In this document: piece after piece, positions 53,925 through 62,567 of the stretch
Numbering within the stretch: the first letter of the stretch is position 1
Layout: each line of letters begins with the position of its first letter
NCBI RefSeq assembly: GCF_900141815.1
Contig: NZ_FQYR01000003.1
Coordinates: 186,001 to 250,000, forward strand
Length of the DNA stretch: 64,000 bases
Reading direction: 5' to 3'
Source of the DNA: Rubritalea squalenifaciens DSM 18772
Lineage (GTDB): Bacteria > Verrucomicrobiota > Verrucomicrobiia > Verrucomicrobiales > Akkermansiaceae
Program-made: the position numbers and the translations under genes
The notes under the pieces: generated by a model
What the model was told of the DNA's origin: nothing
Databases searched by the model: none
What the model saw: only the letters and a program-made list of their open reading frames with translations

Positions 53925-54689
53925 CTACTGCATGATGGATTTGATCAGCTCTGCCTCGGCGGGTTCCATTTTCTGGTCTTCCACCAGCTTGTCGAGGCGC
54001 TTGTAGAAGCCGCGCAGGGCATCGGGGACGAGCTCGGGCTGCAGCTCCATCAGGCTGGAGGCTGCGTGGTTCAGGTCATCGATGGCGATGCCTCTGGATT
54101 TGAACAGTGTTCTGAGTACGGAGGAGTTGAACTCCGGACCGCGGTTGCTTTCGTCATAGAGGCGCTCCACGATGAGCGGAATGTCCTCGGCTTCGACTCT
54201 GGTGAGCGATTTCTCCAGGATGTCATCGAGGTAGTCCTGGCTCTGAAGGGAGCTGAGGCTGAGGCGGAATTGCTCTACGGGAGGTCGGATGCAGGTAAGC
54301 ATGCTGTGCTTGAGCGTCTCCGGGTAGTGGTCACTGCTCAGGTCTACTTTTCTGACGATGCTCTCGGCGAGGCGGGGTGATTGCTCTTCGACGTTCTTGA
54401 GCATTTGTCCGACTTGCGCTGCTTCCTCCTCAGTGAGTGGTCGGTCTAGATCGTCCAGCAGGTCGGCGACTTGCTGGACGTAGTCGAATTCCAGATTGGG
54501 CTCTGATGAGCGCTCCATGAGATTGTTTAGGCGCGATTGCTGGTGGAAAGTGCGCGCGCTTTGGGTTCGGGATGGAGCTGTCTGGGAGGTCTTGCCTTTG
54601 CTCTCATTCTGTGAGGTCGTGGAGTCTTGTTTCTCGCTACAGCTGGTGCAGAAAATGAGGGCAAGAGGTAGGGTGAGATAGGGCTTCAT
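53925..54689 (-). CDS. Putative lipoprotein, helical, unrecognised
   Basis: 254 residues from ATG 54689, chosen because it begins the signal MKPYLTLPLALIFCTSCSEK; a longer in-frame start at 54749 would bury it. Cys17 could be the lipidated residue (TSC, a loose lipobox). After a Ser/Gln linker the remainder is helical and resembles HEAT-like stacking (VADLLDDLDRPLTEEEAAQVGQML onwards; LKHSMLTCIRPPVEQFR). It converges on the sulfatase gene with only 6 bases between stops. Function unknown. Confidence 0.65.
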   Translation of the reverse strand: MKPYLTLPLALIFCTSCSEKQDSTTSQNESKGKTSQTAPSRTQSARTFHQQSRLNNLMERSSEPNLEFDYVQQVADLLDDLDRPLTEEEAAQVGQMLKNVEEQSPRLAESIVRKVDLSSDHYPETLKHSMLTCIRPPVEQFRLSLSSLQSQDYLDDILEKSLTRVEAEDIPLIVERLYDESNRGPEFNSSVLRTLFKSRGIAIDDLNHAASSLMELQPELVPDALRGFYKRLDKLVEDQKMEPAEAELIKSIMQ

Positions 54690-55066
54690 AGAGTGAGTGT
54701 TTTGCGCAGTCGAGGAGAGAGACTGGATGCTTCTCTCTGCTGCGTCCATGGTAAAAATGGAACATTACGGTGAGATTACAGGTGGTTTGGAGGAACAAAA
54801 TGGAGTGCAGAACTAGCTCTTTTTCAGGGTAAATTGCCCTGATTGCTGGACTTTATGGCTATTTTTTTCAGCTATCTAGATGGGCATGGTTACCTAGATA
54901 ATTCTAGGTTTTGGCTTCCAGGTGTGACAAAATGGCGCGTTAAGGCGAAAGGAAGGGTTGCTATCTGGCGCCAGAGGGATTAGATGTTGGGAAGAAAGAG
55001 GGCGCAGAAGTCGGCTAAGTCGGTGAACGCGCTCTTTTGCATGTTAACCAACCCTAAAGCAAATCA
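54690..55066. other. Intergenic leader region of the 7TM-HD/ybeY operon
   Basis: This 377-base stretch has no supported gene. It holds two hairpins: CAGGG/CCCTG at 54825-54841, and AAAGAG(GG)CGC/GCGCTCTTT at 54995-55037 followed by one more T. The second lies 29 bases before the pgpH-like start and could be an attenuator. Otherwise AT-rich and featureless to me. Confidence 0.4.
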
Positions 55067-56767
55067 GTGGGATTCATTGATGCCATCAAACGCTGGAGAC
55101 TAGCCCAGAAGGGTATGTCCTCCGGTAAAAAACGTCGTACACAAGAACGTGCGGTCGCTGGATCTATTGATCGTAGTCTAGGAGTAAGAATACTCCTGTA
55201 CGTGATCTTCATTGTGACCAGTGCTGCGCTGGTGTACCAGGTGCCGTCAGAAAGACTGATCGTGGGGAGCACCCGCTCTGCTGTCTTTGTGCACATCATC
55301 ATGTCTCTGGGGCTGGTGACGCTATTTGACATGCAGCACCTGCATCGGGTCCGGAATGGCCGTGTCTCCCTGGTGTTTGGTAGTATTCTGTTTCACTTGT
55401 GCCTGATCGAGTTCGTCAGCTTCATGGCCTTCAGCAACGGCAAGGACCCGAACTACGGGGTGCTATTGATTCCTTTCGCCTTTGCTCCTTTGGTGAACTC
55501 CGTCCTTCTAGGAAGACTGAGCGGCATGTTTACGACCTATGTGGTCACCCTCTTGGGGGCTTTGATCGTCCCCCAGGCCTATTTACTGCAGTACATGGTG
55601 ATCAGCTTGATTTCCGGGATTACGGTGGTTCTGATGACGAAGAATGTCCGCCGCCGCGGAGCTCTGCTGAGAGCAGGTTTTTACGCCGGTGTGGTGGTTC
55701 TGATTCTGGCCGTCGTGTTTGGCATGATCCAGATGCCTGAAACCACACAGCTCTGGAGAACCTTTGGTATCAAGGCAGCTATTGCCCTGGGTGTGAGTAT
55801 CCTGATGGCTATGGCGGTGAGTGGTATCTTGCCGGCACTGGAGAGCATGTTCGGGGTGACCACGGATATCAGTTGGCTGGAAATGAGTGACCTGAACCAC
55901 AAGCTGCTTCGTCAGATGCAGCTGGAAGCACCGGGAACCTTCCATCACAGCCTGATCGTAGCCTCACTGGCCGAGGCTGCAGCGGAGCAGGTGGGCGCGA
56001 ATGCCACGATGTGCCGTGTCTGTTCCTATTTCCATGACATCGGCAAGCTCAAGAAGCCGACCTATTTCATCGAGAACCAGGGGGATGAGAATCCTCATGA
56101 CAACCTTACGCCGACGATGTCCGCGCTGGTCATCATTGCCCACGTGAAAGATGGGGTAGACATGGCGATGAAGCACAAGCTGAATCCCGCGATCGTGGAT
56201 GTGATCCGTGAGCATCATGGTGATTCCCTCGTCTACTACTTCTACCACAAGGCGAAGGAACTTCGCAAAGATGGAGAGGAAAAAGTGGAGAAGGGGCTCG
56301 AGAAGATCGAGGACATTCCGGAAGTAGAGGAAGAGAATTTCCGCTATCCAGGACCACGCCCGCGCACACCGGAGAGTGGTATTATTTCCCTGGCGGACTG
56401 TGTGGAGAGTGCCTCCCGCACCCTTGGTAAGCCTACGCCGGCCCGTATCCAGTCTTTGGTCGATGACATCGTGATGAAGCGTGTGAACGAAGGCATGCTG
56501 GATGACACTGGCCTGACTCTGCGCGACATCAAGAAGATCCGTGAGAGCTTCGCCAAGACCCTGCGCAGCATGCTACACAGCCGCATTGATTATCCTAAGG
56601 AAGAAGACGCCGCTGCGGATGAGGAAATGCGCAAGGCTGGTCGCCCGGCCGCCAAGCAGAAGAAGGTGGAGGCTGTGGAGATCGATCTGGATGAGCCTCA
56701 GCCGAATCCGAAACGCAATCCTGCGCTTGAGCGCAAGAAGACCAAGCGCGTAGCGAAGGCTTCCTAA
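55067..56767 (+). CDS. pgpH: 7TM-HD family phosphodiesterase (PgpH/YqfF-like), lacking the extracellular domain
   Basis: 566 residues from a GTG. A basic N-terminus is followed by one membrane helix (about 45-63) and then a bundle of seven helices (about 75-265), and the HD domain: FHHSLIVASLAEAAAEQVG, SYFHDIGKLKKPTYFIENQ, then IREHHGDSLVYYFYHKA with catalytic histidines and HD pair. PgpH hydrolyses cyclic di-AMP. The large extracellular 7TMR-HDED domain found in Bacillus YqfF between the first two helices is missing, which explains the shorter length (about 710 in Bacillus). Residues 510-566 form a charged tail. ybeY follows 13 bases downstream. Confidence 0.88.
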   Translation: MGFIDAIKRWRLAQKGMSSGKKRRTQERAVAGSIDRSLGVRILLYVIFIVTSAALVYQVPSERLIVGSTRSAVFVHIIMSLGLVTLFDMQHLHRVRNGRVSLVFGSILFHLCLIEFVSFMAFSNGKDPNYGVLLIPFAFAPLVNSVLLGRLSGMFTTYVVTLLGALIVPQAYLLQYMVISLISGITVVLMTKNVRRRGALLRAGFYAGVVVLILAVVFGMIQMPETTQLWRTFGIKAAIALGVSILMAMAVSGILPALESMFGVTTDISWLEMSDLNHKLLRQMQLEAPGTFHHSLIVASLAEAAAEQVGANATMCRVCSYFHDIGKLKKPTYFIENQGDENPHDNLTPTMSALVIIAHVKDGVDMAMKHKLNPAIVDVIREHHGDSLVYYFYHKAKELRKDGEEKVEKGLEKIEDIPEVEEENFRYPGPRPRTPESGIISLADCVESASRTLGKPTPARIQSLVDDIVMKRVNEGMLDDTGLTLRDIKKIRESFAKTLRSMLHSRIDYPKEEDAAADEEMRKAGRPAAKQKKVEAVEIDLDEPQPNPKRNPALERKKTKRVAKAS

Positions 56768-56780
56768 GCGAGACAGATTC

Positions 56781-57224
56781 ATGTTGGAGGTCTATAATAA
56801 CCAGGAAGCCATCGAGCTTTCCGACGCACTTTTGGAATGGCTGGAGGACTGCGGGCAGCGCGCCTATCCTTTGGCGCTCAGAAACCCTGCCAATGGTGGC
56901 GGAGTGCTGCCTGAGCTGGATTTCGTGGAGATCAGTCTGGTGGACGATGAAACCATTGATCTGGTGCACCGCGACTTCATGGATATCCCCGGTGCTACGG
57001 ATGTGATCACCTTTGCCCACGGCGAAATCGTCATTAGCACGGAGACCGCCCGCAGCTACGCGGAGGAGTACGGTAATAGCTTCGAGCGTGAGCTGCTGCT
57101 CTACATCATCCACGGTTTGCTCCACCTCTCCGGCCACGAGGACGCCGTCCCTGAGGAACGCAAGACCATGGAAAGTATCCAGAACACCATCCTCAAAGAG
57201 GTGTACACGGAGTTTTGCCAATGA
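56781..57224 (+). CDS. ybeY: Endoribonuclease YbeY (rRNA maturation)
   Basis: 147 residues. FVEISLVDDETIDLVHRDFMDIPGATDVITFAHGEIVIS is the conserved YbeY body. The zinc site is HGLLHLSGHED near residue 111, matching H-x3-H-x5-[H/D] with Asp in the third ligand position. YbeY trims the 3' end of 16S rRNA and takes part in ribosome quality control. It is coupled to the 7TM-HD gene upstream, a common pair, and its TGA overlaps the ATG of the next small gene (ATGA). Confidence 0.93.
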   Translation: MLEVYNNQEAIELSDALLEWLEDCGQRAYPLALRNPANGGGVLPELDFVEISLVDDETIDLVHRDFMDIPGATDVITFAHGEIVISTETARSYAEEYGNSFERELLLYIIHGLLHLSGHEDAVPEERKTMESIQNTILKEVYTEFCQ

Positions 57225-57625
57225 ATGTGGTTTTATCCAATTGGCTCATGGAAATCAGAAATGAGTCTGACCTGGATGTATGGTACATCTCAAAGGAGAG
57301 TGTTGATGCAAGTGTGCCCGAGTGGGTGGAATTTCTGCAGGAGGTATCTATCCTCAGAAAAGAGAAGTGGGGAGATGAGCTGCTCACATATGCATGGCAT
57401 GATGGACAAGCCTGTCAGTTACGTTTCGCTTCTATTCTCAACAGAGATGACGAGTTGCCATTTGGGTGTGACATAGAGCGGGTGTCGGACGCTACAGAAA
57501 TTCTATCAAGTTGGCTTTCGCTGCCAGCACATATCTCGTGGACAGAATTAGAAGGTGCTGACGCAAGTGATTCTGAGGGAGTAGAAGAGAAGTCTCTGAA
57601 TAAGCTTAAAGTGTGGAGTTTATAA
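57221..57625 (+). CDS. Small acidic protein, unrecognised
   Basis: 134 residues from ATG 57221, which overlaps the ybeY stop as ATGA; a TTG two codons earlier is less likely. It is acidic, with no signal or membrane segment. Visible parts are ESDLDVWYISKESVDASVPEWVEFLQEV and PFGCDIERVSDATEILSSWLSLPAH. I do not recognise a family; it may be an immunity-type or accessory protein. Overlap suggests translational coupling with ybeY. Confidence 0.6.
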   Translation: MNVVLSNWLMEIRNESDLDVWYISKESVDASVPEWVEFLQEVSILRKEKWGDELLTYAWHDGQACQLRFASILNRDDELPFGCDIERVSDATEILSSWLSLPAHISWTELEGADASDSEGVEEKSLNKLKVWSL

Positions 57626-57643
57626 TGATGTTAGAACGCAGGA

Positions 57644-57790
57644 ATGATCGCAGAACTCAAACAGAAGGCGATAGATAATGTTGATGCAGGTCATCGTACG
57701 GCAGCAGATGTTGAGCTACTGATGAACGTTTTCCAAAATGCGGTGTCCTATTGCTGGAGTCTTGATGGACTATATGAACAAGAGAGCTGA
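57644..57790 (+). CDS. Short acidic protein (48 residues), unrecognised
   Basis: ATG 57644 opens a 49-codon frame: MIAELKQKAIDNVDAGHRTAADVELLMNVF and onward, ending at TGA 57790. CAGG precedes the start closely. It lies 18 bases after the upstream stop and 6 bases before the next start, a tight operon fit, and the translation has normal protein character (two helices). Too short to place in a family. Confidence 0.5.
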   Translation: MIAELKQKAIDNVDAGHRTAADVELLMNVFQNAVSYCWSLDGLYEQES

Positions 57791-57796
57791 GGGGGG

Positions 57797-58090
57797 ATGA
57801 ATAGGAAAAAGAACGTCAAGAAAGCCCCAGAATGTCCTCACTGTAGGAGTTCGACTTCGGTTAAATACATAGGAAAGCGCTATGCGGTATACCCAGCAGG
57901 ATGCGTTGCCATGATCAGTCTGCCTTTTGCAGCATTGCATCAGGCTCAACAGCCAGTCATCTACAGCTGCGAAACATGCGAGAAGGAATTTGGCGTCAGG
58001 TCTTGGATCGCTTCGATGTGCCAATTCATTTTGTTTGTGTTGCTCGCCACCATCGGGTTGGTCATATTAGCTGTATTCTTTGGTTTTTAA
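57797..58090 (+). CDS. Small zinc-ribbon-like protein with C-terminal membrane helices
   Basis: 97 residues after a strong ribosome-binding sequence (GGGGGG). Two CxxC pairs (ECPHC near 12-16 and SCETCEKEF near 57-61) flank a hydrophobic stretch (about 33-48), and one further membrane helix lies at about 76-95. This looks like a membrane-attached rubredoxin/zinc-ribbon type domain. The next gene begins directly after its stop. No function assigned. Confidence 0.65.
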   Translation: MNRKKNVKKAPECPHCRSSTSVKYIGKRYAVYPAGCVAMISLPFAALHQAQQPVIYSCETCEKEFGVRSWIASMCQFILFVLLATIGLVILAVFFGF

Positions 58091-58432
58091 GTGAGTGATG
58101 TGAAGATGATCAACGAGCGCGAGAAAAAACTCCTGGCCAAGCTGCAGAAGAGGCAAGTTTGGTTGTATGGGAAAGAGGCCCACGACAGCTTGCTGATCCG
58201 GCAAGAGGTTCGTGTGCAGTTTGGTTTGGTAATCGTGTTCGGCGTTTGGCTGGTAACGAGATTGCTAGGCTATGTGGATACGGAGCGGCAGACTCCTAAT
58301 ACATGGGTAGTGGTGCTCAATGCTGGAGTCGTGGTGATGTGTCTGGTCGAGGCGATCCGGGCAGAGATCTTGCGCAGCAAGATTGAGGATGAGCTTCAGC
58401 AGCAGGTGGTCAAGGCTGAGTCTGGGGACTAG
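58091..58432 (+). CDS. Small membrane protein with two helices, unrecognised
   Basis: 113 residues from a GTG immediately after the preceding stop. A basic N-terminal helix (NEREKKLLAKLQKRQVWL) precedes two membrane helices (about 45-62, VIVFGVWLVTRLLG; and 72-90) and a charged C-terminal helix (EILRSKIEDELQQQVV). It appears to be the last gene of the small-protein run after ybeY. No homologue recalled. Confidence 0.6.
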   Translation: MSDVKMINEREKKLLAKLQKRQVWLYGKEAHDSLLIRQEVRVQFGLVIVFGVWLVTRLLGYVDTERQTPNTWVVVLNAGVVVMCLVEAIRAEILRSKIEDELQQQVVKAESGD

Positions 58433-58481
58433 AGGATCTTGTTGGACGCTTTAGATATCGGCTGTTTAGCTATTGTGTGAG

Positions 58482-58973
58482 ATGATCAAGGGTACGGTAA
58501 GTGTGTTAGAGTCTCTCTCGAAGTGGTATGTCTTCGGTGTAGGAGATCAGGCGGCTGAGGTCTGCATCGCCGGGGAGGAACACTACCGGTTGATCTACCG
58601 TTATCATTTGGAGGGGTTCAAGTCCTGTCCGGAGTTTGTGCTTTGTGATCTGGAGGGGAGTCAACTGCGGCGGTGGAGGTTCCAGATAGGTATGTTGCGT
58701 ACCCATCTGGATCTGAGCGAGGAGTCGGATTTTCCCATGAGCTATGTGGTGGGGATGTTTGGCCGACGTTACTTTAAGACGAAGGAAGGCAAGATCCCGT
58801 CCTATTTTCTGATCAAGGAACAGTCGCGCTCGTTTGAACTAGATGGCATGCATTTCGAGCACCGCGATTACCAGAGCAAGATTTCCTTCCGCTGCCCGCC
58901 TGAGCGTCTACAGCAGGCCATCATCATGGCCCATCTACTCTTCCAGCCACCGCTCATGGAGCAGAACGGGTGA
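58482..58973 (+). CDS. Unrecognised soluble protein
   Basis: 163 residues from ATG 58482; a TTG at 58473 adds MCE. No signal. It is beta-rich with many aromatics (KWYVFGVGDQAAEVCIAG; CPEFVLCDLEGSQLRRWRF; SFELDGMHFEHRDYQSKISFRCPPER). A PilZ- or LURP-like barrel is imaginable, but I see no signature, so the function is open. It lies about 50 bases after the preceding gene. Confidence 0.55.
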   Translation: MIKGTVSVLESLSKWYVFGVGDQAAEVCIAGEEHYRLIYRYHLEGFKSCPEFVLCDLEGSQLRRWRFQIGMLRTHLDLSEESDFPMSYVVGMFGRRYFKTKEGKIPSYFLIKEQSRSFELDGMHFEHRDYQSKISFRCPPERLQQAIIMAHLLFQPPLMEQNG

Positions 58974-59074
58974 GAGAAGCATGGTGTTTTTTGCACATCA
59001 ACTTAGTGGACAATTTTCCAATTTGTTAGTAAAAGTGTGGGGTTAAGTTTTTTAACTTCAATGTGTAAAGTGTT

Positions 59075-60991
59075 ATGAGTGTTCGTGTTTATATTCAGTC
59101 AGTAGTGTGTGCCTGTTCCATGGCTGCTATCCCGGCTCAGGCCGACAGTGGTAGTTTGCAGGATGTGCTAGATCCTCAAAATCCCTTGCCAAAAGCAACC
59201 ATCTATACGGCCAAGGAGATCATAACCATGAACCCTGACCAGCCTAAGGCGACAGCAGTAGCCGTGGTGGGAGATCGGATTCTGGCAGTAGGGTCGCTTG
59301 ATCAATTACAGCAGGCCGCGGGCGATCAGCCTATCAAGGTAGACGAGACTTTTGCAGACAAGGTGATTGTTCCAGGGTTCATTGCCCAGCACGATCATCC
59401 CTTGCTGTCAGCTCTCACCATGACATCTCACATTATTTCCATCGAGGATTGGGTCTTACCCGGTGGCACCATTCCCGCAGCCAAGAGTGCCGCAGAGTAT
59501 ATGGAAAGACTGAAGGCCGTGCATTCTGAAATGAAGCAACCTGATGCGCTGCTGCTCACCTGGGGCTACCACCATTATTTCCATGGGGACATGAGTCGTG
59601 AGATGCTGGATAAAGTGAGTGATACCAGGCCTATCGTAGTCTGGCACCGCTCGGCCCACGAATTTTATTTGAATACCAAAGCTCTGGAACTCATTGGCTT
59701 GGATGAGGCCTTTGTATCGGCCATGCCGGAAGCTGCCAAGAAGCAGGCCGACCTGAAGAAAGGTCATTTTTATGAGGCCGGCATGTTCGCGATCCTACCA
59801 AAGCTGATGCCTGTGATGGTCACTCCCGAGCGTTTTCAGCAAGGCCTGGAGCTAACCAGAGACTATTTCCATGCTAATGGCGTGACCCTAGGCTGCGAGC
59901 CCGGGGGGCTCTTCTCCAAGAAGCTGCAGGATGCTCAGAATGCTGTCTTCTCTCGTCCGGAAACACCCTTCCGCTATTACTTCATCCCGGATGGGAAGTC
60001 GCTCTACGCGATGTATCCGGACACGACCATCACAGAGACTGAGAAAATCCTGAACTGGGGGCAAGGGATGACGAGCATGGTGCCGAAGCAGATCAAGCTC
60101 TTTGCCGATGGTGCCGTGTACTCCCAGCTGATGCAGGTGCGAGAACCCTATCTGGATGGCCACCACGGTGAGTGGATCATGCCGCCCAAAGATTTCGCAA
60201 ACGCGTTTCGCATCTATTGGAATGCTGGCTACCAGATCCATATCCACGTCACCGGGGACAAAGGTGTGGATATGGTGCTGGATAATCTGGAGGCTAACAT
60301 GCGCCGTTTTCCGCGCTATGATCACCGTACGGTGCTGGTGCATTTCTCACTCTCTCAGAAAGACCAGATCGAGCGTATCAAGAGGCTGGGGGCGATCGTC
60401 AGTGGAAATCCCTACTACGTGACCATGCTGGCGGACAAGTACAGCGAGAAGGGGCTAGGGGCTGAGCGCGCGGACAACATGGTGCGTATGGGGGATGTGG
60501 AACGGGCTGGCATATCCTATTCCTACCACTCGGACATGCCGATGGCTCCAAGCCAGCCGCTCTTCCTGATGGACTGTGCGGTGAATCGCAAGACAGTCTC
60601 TGGCCGCGTAGCTGGTGAGAACCAGCGTAATACCCGTGAAGGTGCCCTGAGGGCAGTGACGTTGGAGGCGGCCTTCTCTTTGGGGATGGAGAAAGAGGTA
60701 GGTAGCATCGTGTCCGGCAAGCTGGCAAACTTTACGGTGCTGGAGGATAATCCGGTGACCTGTGCGGCGGAGAAAATTAAGAGTATCCCAGTATGGGGGA
60801 CGGTGCACGAAGGTCGTGTGCTTCCCGTGCCAAAGGCGAAAGATACCAAGCAAGCCGCCTCAGGTCCCTCTGCGAATGAAGCCACGCTCAAAGTACTGCA
60901 GCTGCACGCGGAACACGATGGCTGTAGCCATGGTGGTGACATCTGCACCCTGAACCATCTCATCGGCAAGGCGATGTTCCCGGATGAGTAA
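59075..60991 (+). CDS. Secreted YtcJ-like amidohydrolase (Amidohydro_3)
   Basis: 638 residues with a signal peptide (about 1-23, ending PAQA). ATIYTAKEIITMNPDQPKATAVAVVGDRILAVGS is the composite-domain start of amidohydrolases. VIVPGFIAQHDHPLLS carries the metal-binding HxH. IHIHVTGDKGVDMVLDN and VLVHFSLSQKDQIERI hold later histidines, and ISYSYHSDMPMAPSQPL contains the last acidic ligand. YtcJ-like enzymes hydrolyse N-acyl or formamide-type substrates. A C-terminal extension ends in HAEHDGCSHGGDICTLNHLIG, a Cys/His cluster I have not seen in this family. Export is unusual for the group. Stands alone. Confidence 0.85.
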   Translation: MSVRVYIQSVVCACSMAAIPAQADSGSLQDVLDPQNPLPKATIYTAKEIITMNPDQPKATAVAVVGDRILAVGSLDQLQQAAGDQPIKVDETFADKVIVPGFIAQHDHPLLSALTMTSHIISIEDWVLPGGTIPAAKSAAEYMERLKAVHSEMKQPDALLLTWGYHHYFHGDMSREMLDKVSDTRPIVVWHRSAHEFYLNTKALELIGLDEAFVSAMPEAAKKQADLKKGHFYEAGMFAILPKLMPVMVTPERFQQGLELTRDYFHANGVTLGCEPGGLFSKKLQDAQNAVFSRPETPFRYYFIPDGKSLYAMYPDTTITETEKILNWGQGMTSMVPKQIKLFADGAVYSQLMQVREPYLDGHHGEWIMPPKDFANAFRIYWNAGYQIHIHVTGDKGVDMVLDNLEANMRRFPRYDHRTVLVHFSLSQKDQIERIKRLGAIVSGNPYYVTMLADKYSEKGLGAERADNMVRMGDVERAGISYSYHSDMPMAPSQPLFLMDCAVNRKTVSGRVAGENQRNTREGALRAVTLEAAFSLGMEKEVGSIVSGKLANFTVLEDNPVTCAAEKIKSIPVWGTVHEGRVLPVPKAKDTKQAASGPSANEATLKVLQLHAEHDGCSHGGDICTLNHLIGKAMFPDE

Positions 60992-61056
60992 TTAGACGCA
61001 AATGAATAGAGAGGTCTCCTTTCCTCTGAGTAGATGGTGAATGGGGTTAGAATGTG

Positions 61057-61461
61057 ATGAGTGCGAAAGATATAGCGGATCTTTTTCTGGAAGGGACTGG
61101 TAAGATTGAATTCTACTGGAACTTCTACACCGTCACCTTGCTAGCCTTGTTTGGCTGGTTCGTGACCTCCAGCCCCAGCATGAATGTTAGACTCAAGTGT
61201 CTGCTGACGGTGGCTTATCTGGGCTTTGCGGCGATGAATCTACTGGGGTTGTGGGGATCCTATGCCTTTACGGAGGCGATTCGGCATGACCTGCTGAGCA
61301 TGCCCATTCCTGAAATGCCGCACACCCGGGCAGCCTTGCTCGCGAAAAGCTATGAATCCCAGCGCAACTGGGGCCTCGCCGTCCATCTGCTGGTCGATGC
61401 CTTCGTGCTGCTGGTTATCTGGAGGTGTAAGTCAGGCAAGGATGTGTCTCATGTCGCGTAG
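61057..61461 (+). CDS. Small membrane protein with three helices, unrecognised
   Basis: 134 residues from ATG 61057 (a GTG lies one codon upstream). Membrane helices at about 20-38, 47-68 and 104-122 flank a short loop with conserved-looking MPHTRAALLAKSYESQRNW. No catalytic motif is recognised. It lies 65 bases after the amidohydrolase and ahead of a set of small envelope genes. Confidence 0.6.
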   Translation: MSAKDIADLFLEGTGKIEFYWNFYTVTLLALFGWFVTSSPSMNVRLKCLLTVAYLGFAAMNLLGLWGSYAFTEAIRHDLLSMPIPEMPHTRAALLAKSYESQRNWGLAVHLLVDAFVLLVIWRCKSGKDVSHVA

Positions 61462-61532
61462 TCCAAGCTACGAGGTCCTACTGAGAGCGCGCGTTCTTGA
61501 ATCGGGTCTACTCTCTTGCTAAGTAGTCGCTG

Positions 61533-61841
61533 ATGAAATGTGGGTTCCTGGCTTTCCTCTCTACTGTGGCACTTGCTGGCTGTAGTGGTACCCGGTCGAT
61601 GACGTATGTCGAATTCTCGGAGGAAGCTCGCGGTGCCTACCAGCGGACCTTGCATCAATCCTTTGTGGCCCAGACTTACTATATCGGCTCAGAGGGGGAG
61701 CTTGATTACTATCTTGTCGAGACGCCTTTGCATTCGAAAACATACGGGGTGACTCAGGCATCAGCCCCGCCCATGGAGAGATTTCCGCTGAATGCGGAGA
61801 AACGGGTCGAGACGAAGCGGGTGGTATTTGGAGCGGAGTAG
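61533..61841 (+). CDS. Small lipoprotein, unrecognised
   Basis: 102 residues. MKCGFLAFLSTVALAGCSGT is a lipoprotein signal with a good lipobox LAGC (Cys17), giving an 86-residue mature protein of mainly beta character (TYVEFSEEARGAYQRTLHQ; GELDYYLVETPLHSKTYGV). Envelope location is therefore likely. It has no recognised family. It sits 72 bases after the three-helix protein. Confidence 0.65.
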   Translation: MKCGFLAFLSTVALAGCSGTRSMTYVEFSEEARGAYQRTLHQSFVAQTYYIGSEGELDYYLVETPLHSKTYGVTQASAPPMERFPLNAEKRVETKRVVFGAE

Positions 61842-61865
61842 ATTTCTTCTTGGACGGGTGGGCTG

Positions 61866-62267
61866 ATGCTGTTAGTTCATGAGAGTCCTGTTATCCGATC
61901 TATGTATCCTAAAATCCTCCGCCGCGTATTGTTTGTCTTTGGTCTCTTACTCCTGCTGAGACCAGTTGGGGGGCTGTTCACGACAGCTCATTTGCATGCT
62001 CCGGGGTGGGACGGGAGTTTTTTCATTACCCAGGAAATGGCAGCAGAGGAATATCTCGCCAAGACTCCAGCGATGGAGGAACTGGCCAAGCGCAACGAGG
62101 AGTTTCGTCAAGAGTATGATCTGCAGTATGATCGCAGTGATCGGAAGCTGAACATGGTCCTAGGCTACGTCCATCGCTCAGACATCCTTCTGTTGATCGC
62201 AGGCCTTCTGATGATCCTAGCGTCAGTGGCGATGAGGAAGATGGAGGCGAGTTTGGAACAACGATGA
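61866..62267 (+). CDS. Small membrane protein with two helices, unrecognised
   Basis: 133 residues; ATG 61902 (MYPKILRR) is a possible shorter start. A first membrane helix at about 20-38 (VLFVFGLLLLLRPVGGLF), an acidic periplasmic stretch (EYLAKTPAMEELAKRNEEFRQ), then a second helix at about 107-123 (ILLLIAGLLMILASVAM). The stop overlaps the start of the following gene by 4 bases (ATGA), so both are made together. Confidence 0.6.
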   Translation: MLLVHESPVIRSMYPKILRRVLFVFGLLLLLRPVGGLFTTAHLHAPGWDGSFFITQEMAAEEYLAKTPAMEELAKRNEEFRQEYDLQYDRSDRKLNMVLGYVHRSDILLLIAGLLMILASVAMRKMEASLEQR

Positions 62268-62536
62268 AAGCATGGCAGGATAGGTTTTTCCGACTCAACC
62301 GTGAGCATGAGGTGGAGTTGGTGGGGAGTTCTCCCGAGAAGGTGATCGAGGTGCTAGAAAATCTGGGTTGGGGCTCTGAGACATCTGCGTGGTATCCGGA
62401 TCTGGAGGTTACCTATTTTCGCAAAGGGGAAGAGGAGATGTTTCTGGTTCTCGAAACCTATTTCGATCCCAAGCTAACTGGCCAAGATGAAGAGGTTCGT
62501 GAGGTGCAGGAGGCTTTGGAAAACAGTGGGAGTTGA
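62264..62536 (+). CDS. Small soluble protein, unrecognised
   Basis: 90 residues, overlapping the upstream gene by 4 bases. It is acidic with a compact alpha/beta pattern: EHEVELVGSSPEKVIEVLENLG, then LEVTYFRKGEEEMFLVLETYFDP. No motif recognised. Coupling to the two-helix membrane protein suggests a shared role. Confidence 0.55.
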   Translation: MKAWQDRFFRLNREHEVELVGSSPEKVIEVLENLGWGSETSAWYPDLEVTYFRKGEEEMFLVLETYFDPKLTGQDEEVREVQEALENSGS

Positions 62537-62567
62537 TTGAGCTTATTTATTGGAGGGTGAAGGGGGA

